A stretch of DNA of 9,981 nucleotides, from the NCBI GenBank assembly GCA_964612565.1, contig CAZTDP010000019.1, positions 1 to 9,981 on the forward strand. The letters are read 5' to 3'. The position numbers and the translations under genes were made by a program. The notes under the pieces were generated by a model. The model did not search any database, was not told the origin of the DNA, and worked only from the letters and a program-made list of their open reading frames with translations. Below are positions 7,084 to 9,981 of the stretch, one piece after another (position 1 is the first letter of the stretch; each line of letters begins with the position of its first letter). Source of the DNA: CAZTDP01 sp964612565. GTDB lineage: Bacteria > Patescibacteriota > WWE3 > UBA101185 > UBA10185.

Positions 7084-7131
7084 GCATTTATGTGGATATA
7101 AGGTATGATTTTGACTTTATAACTTGGATGC

Positions 7132-7151
7132 GTCATCAATGTGTTGATGAC
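7132..7151. repeat. Inverted repeat over the recombinase start codon
   Basis: GTCATCAA (7132-7139) and TTGATGAC (7144-7151) are perfect 8-base inverted arms with a 4-base gap. The second arm contains the ATG at 7147. It could be an operator for autorepression, an mRNA hairpin hiding the start, or half of a recombination site. Confidence 0.6.
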
Positions 7152-8451
7152 AGAACAAGAAAATAAAAATCTAAAATATTGTCTCTATGCTAGAAAATCT
7201 ACTGAAAGTGATGAACGACAAGCAATGTCCATAGATTCCCAAATCAAAGAAATGATGGAACAGGCTAACAAGGATGGTCTGAATATTGTTGAAATTCGCC
7301 AAGAAAGCCATTCCGCTAAACTTTCAGGGGCTAGGCCAGTGTTTAAACAATTGATCTCTGACATAGATAAAGGATTATTCAATGCAATTCTTACTTGGGC
7401 ACCAGACAGACTAAGTAGAAACGCAGGAGATTTGGGAGCTTTGGTTGATTTAATGGATCGTAAACAACTTTTGCACATCAAAACCTATTCCCAGACATTT
7501 TCCAACAATCCAAACGAAAAGTTTCTTCTTATGATTCTTTGTTCACAGGCTAAGCTTGAAAATGATCACAGAGGTGAAAATGTTAAACGGGGTATTAGAG
7601 CAAAATGTGAACGAGGTTGGCGACCTTGTATGTCACCACTTGGTTATCATAATCGTACTATTAATGGAGTTAACGATCTTGTTCTAGATGAAGTAAAGGC
7701 ACCAATATTAAGAGAAATGTTTGAACTGGTTGCATATTGTGGATTTAGTGGACGCTCTGTAAAAAGGTATTTAGATAAGGAAAAGAATTTTCTTTCAAGG
7801 CGTGGTAAAAAGCTTGCTCTAGGTCGACTTTATGAAATACTTAAGAATCCATTTTACTGTGGTGATTTTGAATATCCTGTTGGAAGTGGCAACTGGTACA
7901 AAGGAAAACACGAACCTTTGATAACTAGAGAACTATTTAACAAAGTACAAGAAAAATTGGCAACGTCAGACAAGCCAAACTCAGAAAAGCATGATTTTCC
8001 GTTCACACGGACAATTAAATGTGCTACCTGCGGATCGCACCTTACAGGTGAAGAAAGAACAAAGCAGCTAAAGAATGGCGATAGGGTCAAGTATGTTTAT
8101 TATCACTGTCTGCGTGGCAAGGACAAAGACTTTGACTGCAAGGAACCCTATATCCGTGAGGATGACCTGGTAACACAATTAGTTGAAATAATTAACGAGG
8201 TGGAAATCGATAAGGATGCTTTTACTAAACTTTTACAGGAGGAATATATAAGGTTTACAAAATTTAAAGCTATTTTAAACGAAGATTCTCAAAATAATGA
8301 AGAGAAGCAAAGGCTGAAAGACATTGATATTAAAACATTTGCTAAACATATTTTAAGATTTGGCTCAAATCAGGAAAGAAGGGAAATATTTACATTAATA
8401 AAACAGCCTCTTTATCTTAAAAATATGAAACTTTATTTGAATATGTCGTAA
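7147..8451 (+). CDS. Large serine recombinase (site-specific integrase/resolvase family)
   Basis: Site-specific DNA recombinase acting through a serine nucleophile on att-like DNA, 434 residues from the ATG. The N-terminal resolvase domain has YARKST (14-19), with catalytic Ser18 and Arg16, and DRLSR (87-91), with the catalytic arginines. The recombinase domain follows from about 150 (SPLGYH and on). A zinc-ribbon is marked by Cys292-x2-Cys295 with Cys321 and Cys331. A short charged C-terminal segment (IKTFAKHILRFGS and after) closes it. The length is near the low end for large serine recombinases but no domain is missing. An in-frame GTG at 7141 is an alternative start; a stop at 7120 rules out anything longer. 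There is no Shine-Dalgarno. It is divergent from the 231-residue gene and convergent with the 200-residue gene. It probably mobilised part of this region, but the element ends are not proven. Confidence 0.9.
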   Translation: MTEQENKNLKYCLYARKSTESDERQAMSIDSQIKEMMEQANKDGLNIVEIRQESHSAKLSGARPVFKQLISDIDKGLFNAILTWAPDRLSRNAGDLGALVDLMDRKQLLHIKTYSQTFSNNPNEKFLLMILCSQAKLENDHRGENVKRGIRAKCERGWRPCMSPLGYHNRTINGVNDLVLDEVKAPILREMFELVAYCGFSGRSVKRYLDKEKNFLSRRGKKLALGRLYEILKNPFYCGDFEYPVGSGNWYKGKHEPLITRELFNKVQEKLATSDKPNSEKHDFPFTRTIKCATCGSHLTGEERTKQLKNGDRVKYVYYHCLRGKDKDFDCKEPYIREDDLVTQLVEIINEVEIDKDAFTKLLQEEYIRFTKFKAILNEDSQNNEEKQRLKDIDIKTFAKHILRFGSNQERREIFTLIKQPLYLKNMKLYLNMS

Positions 8452-8491
8452 TATTATTATCAAGAAGATTTAAATGCAGAATTAATAATAA

Positions 8492-9094
8492 TTAGTCTCG
8501 GAATGTGGGTTCTAAGGTTTTAAAAGAGTTGATAAAGTTACGACTATAGATTGGGTTTCTATAGGTAGACTTAGCAATTATGGTGTATTTATACAATGTT
8601 GTAAGTTCTTCCTTTACGAGCATATAAAGCTTTGAAGCTTCATTGAAACAGTAATATGAAAAGACTAAATGGTTAGGTTCATTTTTCTCATTCTCAATGG
8701 GAGTAAGTAATTTTCCGTATATGAATGGTTTATATGTACTGTCTACACATTTTATGTCGTGGCTCTGTCTTGTAACCATATATCCGTTTTCGCTACCCTG
8801 TTTAGCTAAGACGACTTTACCATCATTGACACCACTAACTTTATTTGGAAGAACGCAAGGGATATCTGGAAAAGCCAAAATACAATTAAAGAAAGAAATA
8901 TAGTAATAACTCCATGGTACTCGTTTCACCAACGGTTCGTTTAGTCTTATATTAATGCCGTCTTTATCGCTCATATATATACCAGCTGTATCACCGTGTG
9001 CCATATTTTTAACAATTGGTTTGTTGCTAAGCATGTTCTTCAGACCTTTTGAGATTCTATAAGTACTGACCAAGTTTAATAATATTTCGAGCAC
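8492..9094 (-). CDS. Protein of unknown function (200 residues), GTG start
   Basis: No family is recognised. The product is probably soluble and mixed alpha/beta, rich in Tyr, Asn and Lys, with isolated cysteines (three or more) that do not form a CxxC pair. The stretch YYYISFFNCILAFPDIPCVL (about 63-82) is the most hydrophobic part but is short and polar-flanked for a membrane helix. The GTG at 9094 is chosen because TAAAAT lies exactly six bases upstream, the same spacing as two other genes in the window. The next in-frame ATG is about 20 codons in. Its end lies 40 bases from the recombinase stop, facing it. Lying between the recombinase and the tRNA, it could be cargo of the element. Confidence 0.6.
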   Translation of the reverse strand: MLEILLNLVSTYRISKGLKNMLSNKPIVKNMAHGDTAGIYMSDKDGINIRLNEPLVKRVPWSYYYISFFNCILAFPDIPCVLPNKVSGVNDGKVVLAKQGSENGYMVTRQSHDIKCVDSTYKPFIYGKLLTPIENEKNEPNHLVFSYYCFNEASKLYMLVKEELTTLYKYTIIAKSTYRNPIYSRNFINSFKTLEPTFRD

Positions 9095-9100
9095 AATAGT

Positions 9101-9129
9101 ATTTTACTACACGCTATGTCTCCCAATAA
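9101..9129 (-). promoter_or_regulatory. Promoter of the 200-residue gene, leaderless
   Basis: On the minus strand TTATTG (9129-9124) is followed after 17 bases by TAAAAT (9106-9101), then ACTATT and the GTG at 9094. The -35 is poor and the -10 is 5 of 6. The spacing predicts a transcript starting at the GTG. Confidence 0.5.
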
Positions 9130-9191
9130 ACAGTGAGTTATATTTTGATTTCTTAGAACTCATCATAAGCCCCATCAACTAGATTTAAGTG

Positions 9192-9217
9192 GTCGGAACT
9201 TTGTACATAACCTAGGG
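9192..9217 (+). repeat. Repeat copy 1: GTCGGAACTT ... CCTAGGG
   Basis: GTCGGAACTT (9192-9201), nine unrelated bases, then CCTAGGG (9211-9217). It shares both blocks with copy 2, 108 bases away. Confidence 0.6.
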
Positions 9218-9229
9218 TCAGACGAGTCT

Positions 9230-9263
9230 GTAAATAAGAAAAATTATCGCCAAAAACGGCAAT
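9230..9263 (-). terminator. Possible terminator of the tRNA-Gly transcript
   Basis: On the minus strand ATTGCC, a GTTTTT loop and GGCGAT form a 6-bp stem with one G-U pair, followed by AATTTTTCTTATTT. It lies about 90 bases beyond the tRNA 3' end. The stem is short, so confidence is limited. Confidence 0.4.
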
Positions 9264-9299
9264 AAAACTATGATAATCTATGGTAACCCAAACGAGTCA

Positions 9300-9326
9300 G
9301 TCGGAACTTCAAGCAAAAGCCTAGGG
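9300..9326 (+). repeat. Repeat copy 2: GTCGGAACTT ... CCTAGGG
   Basis: GTCGGAACTT (9300-9309), ten bases, then CCTAGGG (9320-9326) and AGAC. Its GTCGGAACTTCAA is shared with copy 3. Confidence 0.6.
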
Positions 9327-9336
9327 AGACAGAACG

Positions 9337-9349
9337 GTCGGAACTTCAA
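9337..9349 (+). repeat. Repeat copy 3: GTCGGAACTTCAA next to the tRNA 3' end
   Basis: GTCGGAACTTCAA lies five bases before the encoded CCA end of the tRNA gene (9355-9357) and 37 bases after copy 2. It lacks the CCTAGGG block; the tRNA end takes that place. Confidence 0.6.
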
Positions 9350-9354
9350 ACATC

Positions 9355-9429
9355 TGGAGCGGGTGACGGGATTCGAACCCGCGATCTTCTCCTTGGGAAG
9401 GAGACGCTTTACCACTAAGCCACACCCGC
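9355..9429 (-). tRNA. tRNA-Gly (anticodon CCC), CCA encoded
   Basis: On the minus strand the acceptor GCGGGTG (9429-9423) pairs with CACCCGC (9365-9359). The D-arm is GCTT-AGTGGTA-AAGC. The anticodon stem TCTCC/GGAGA encloses the loop TTCCCAA, giving anticodon CCC, which reads GGG glycine codons. The T-arm is GCGGG-TTCGAAT-CCCGT. The discriminator is T, as is usual for bacterial tRNA-Gly, and CCA follows in the DNA at 9357-9355. All arms pair, so it should be functional. The repeats just past its 3' end suggest it has served as an insertion anchor. Confidence 0.95.
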
Positions 9430-9441
9430 GCAGACATTAAC

Positions 9442-9447
9442 ATTCTA
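9442..9447 (-). promoter_or_regulatory. -10 element of the tRNA-Gly gene
   Basis: The minus strand reads TGG then TAGAAT, an extended -10. The predicted start near 9435 gives a 5' leader of about six bases before the mature tRNA end at 9429. No clear -35 is visible. Confidence 0.5.
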
Positions 9448-9589
9448 CCATGCCTGTTGGCCAAATATTACTCGTAAGGCAGTAAAAGGGCTGTATCACA
9501 AGCGACACACCTCTTTAATTATTATCTCCCTTTTTTTAAACTCTCTGATAATGAGCGCCTGTAAAGTTAAAAAACGACCCTGCATAGTT
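9448..9589. other. Intergenic stretch without a gene I can support
   Basis: Between the tRNA promoter and the zinc-ribbon gene promoter I see no gene. An antisense frame running through here into the zinc-ribbon gene has no start signal and a low-complexity basic product, and is taken as a shadow. Confidence 0.5.
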
Positions 9590-9617
9590 TTGCTCTTTAA
9601 CCTATAGGTGTTATACT
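9590..9617 (+). promoter_or_regulatory. Promoter of the zinc-ribbon gene
   Basis: TTGCTC (9590-9595), a 16-base spacer and TATACT (9612-9617), the latter preceded by TGT (extended -10). The start near 9624 leaves a leader of about 50 bases. Confidence 0.55.
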
Positions 9618-9675
9618 TCGACCTAAAGCGAAAGAGAACTATTTTTTCACGATAAGGTAAAGAAAGGCGGAGAGT

Positions 9676-9876
9676 ATGGCAATTAATGGGAGACTTCGAG
9701 GCGCGTCGGGTGCTTCTATTACTTTTGACAACTCGGAGCATAGGTGGTTGTGCCTTCCGTGCGCTGAATATTTTGATTGGCCAGATGTGTTCAAAACCAA
9801 AAAAGGGAAAGAGATTAGAAAGTGCCCTTATTGTGGGAGTACCGATTTAAAACCTCCGACCCCACGTCGTGTTTAA
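9676..9876 (+). CDS. Small zinc-ribbon protein (66 residues)
   Basis: Two CxxC pairs, Cys26-x2-Cys29 (LCLPCAEYF) and Cys50-x2-Cys53 (KCPYCGSTDL), 20 residues apart between knuckles, form a rubredoxin-like zinc ribbon. The basic N-terminus (NGRLRGASG) and the proline/arginine-rich tail are probably disordered. Such small zinc ribbons often bind nucleic acid or act as partners of larger proteins; the sequence does not decide. GGAG at 9669-9672 lies three bases before the ATG, close for a Shine-Dalgarno, while AAAGG at 9663-9667 lies eight bases before it. It has its own promoter and terminator, so it is a single-gene unit. Composition is higher in GC than the island to the left (9661-9720 is about 52%), so it probably belongs to the host chromosome. 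Confidence 0.8.
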   Translation: MAINGRLRGASGASITFDNSEHRWLCLPCAEYFDWPDVFKTKKGKEIRKCPYCGSTDLKPPTPRRV

Positions 9877-9884
9877 ATTTTATT

Positions 9885-9928
9885 AAAGCAGCCAATTCCA
9901 AAAAATTGACTGCTTTTCTTTTTGTTTT
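9885..9928 (+). terminator. Rho-independent terminator of the zinc-ribbon gene
   Basis: AAAGCAG (9885-9891) pairs with CTGCTTT (9910-9916). The stem continues after one C-A mismatch with CAATT/AATTG. It is followed by TTTTCTTTTTGTTTTG. Confidence 0.85.
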
Positions 9929-9936
9929 GCTAAAAG

Positions 9937-9964
9937 CAAGACACCCGAGCGCTCAGGTGTCTTG
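9937..9964 (-). terminator. Long hairpin, probably ending a minus-strand gene beyond the right edge
   Basis: CAAGACACC (9937-9945) pairs with GGTGTCTTG (9956-9964). A C-A mismatch and the self-complementary GAGCGCTC make up the middle. On the minus strand it is followed by CTTTTAGC and A/T-rich sequence. On the plus strand no T-tract follows directly. Confidence 0.55.
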
Positions 9965-9981
9965 AAACGAAAAATTTATTA

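Noticed and set aside
8451..8494. AT-only inverted repeat (ATTATTAT and ATAATAAT) between the recombinase and the facing gene
   Set aside because: Only A and T bases with a long loop; too weak to call a terminator, and partly made of stop codons.
9496..9741. Minus-strand frame of 81 residues
   Set aside because: It overlaps the promoter and start of the zinc-ribbon gene, has no start signals, and its product is basic and featureless.
1..9981. CRISPR array or toxin-antitoxin pair
   Set aside because: No regularly spaced repeats and no recognisable toxin or antitoxin. The three repeats near the tRNA have unequal spacing and unlike spacers.

Overview
The window looks like a piece of a Candidate Phyla Radiation (Patescibacteria) chromosome, possibly a Saccharibacterium-like organism. 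This is an inference from style: a large serine recombinase of the type common in those genomes, an AT-rich stretch of glycosyltransferase and kinase genes, standard stop codon use (TGA, TAA and TAG all end genes here), and genes that mostly lack Shine-Dalgarno sequences. No species can be named.

Layout. Positions 2-430 hold the 3' part of an unrecognised gene that enters from the left edge. It converges on a small unknown gene (487-762, minus), and a perfect 24-bp palindrome plus an abutting 12-bp palindrome lie between them. A divergent promoter region (763-851) then drives a tightly packed plus-strand operon: a GT4-like glycosyltransferase (852-2195), an APH/COG2187-like small-molecule kinase (2201-3067) and a second GT4-like glycosyltransferase (3071-4120). 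A minus-strand operon runs into it head-on. Read from its promoter near 7080, it has an unknown 231-residue protein (7048-6353), a NUDIX hydrolase fused to a glycosyltransferase (6351-4951) and a second, paralogous APH-like kinase (4951-4145). The last 23 codons of this kinase appear to have been pushed out of frame by one lost base. Repaired, it would end at 4098 and overlap the facing glycosyltransferase.

Divergent from the minus operon is a serine recombinase (7147-8451) with an inverted repeat over its start codon. An unknown 200-residue protein faces it (9094-8492, minus). The right end holds three short repeats placed just beyond the 3' end of a tRNA-Gly(CCC) gene (minus), then a small zinc-ribbon protein (9676-9876, plus) with its own promoter and rho-independent terminator, and a final hairpin.

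How the parts may work together. Three glycosyltransferase domains, two paralogous kinases and one NUDIX domain in two convergent operons suggest a cassette that builds or decorates a glycoconjugate, with nucleotide-sugar or phosphosugar handling built in. The substrate cannot be read from sequence. The AT-rich composition, the neighbouring recombinase and the nearby tRNA are consistent with an acquired island. Three genes (762 minus, 852 plus, 9094 minus) share a -10 element exactly six bases before the start codon, which predicts leaderless transcripts. The 231-residue gene, by contrast, has a conventional leader with a strong Shine-Dalgarno and a visibly higher GC content.
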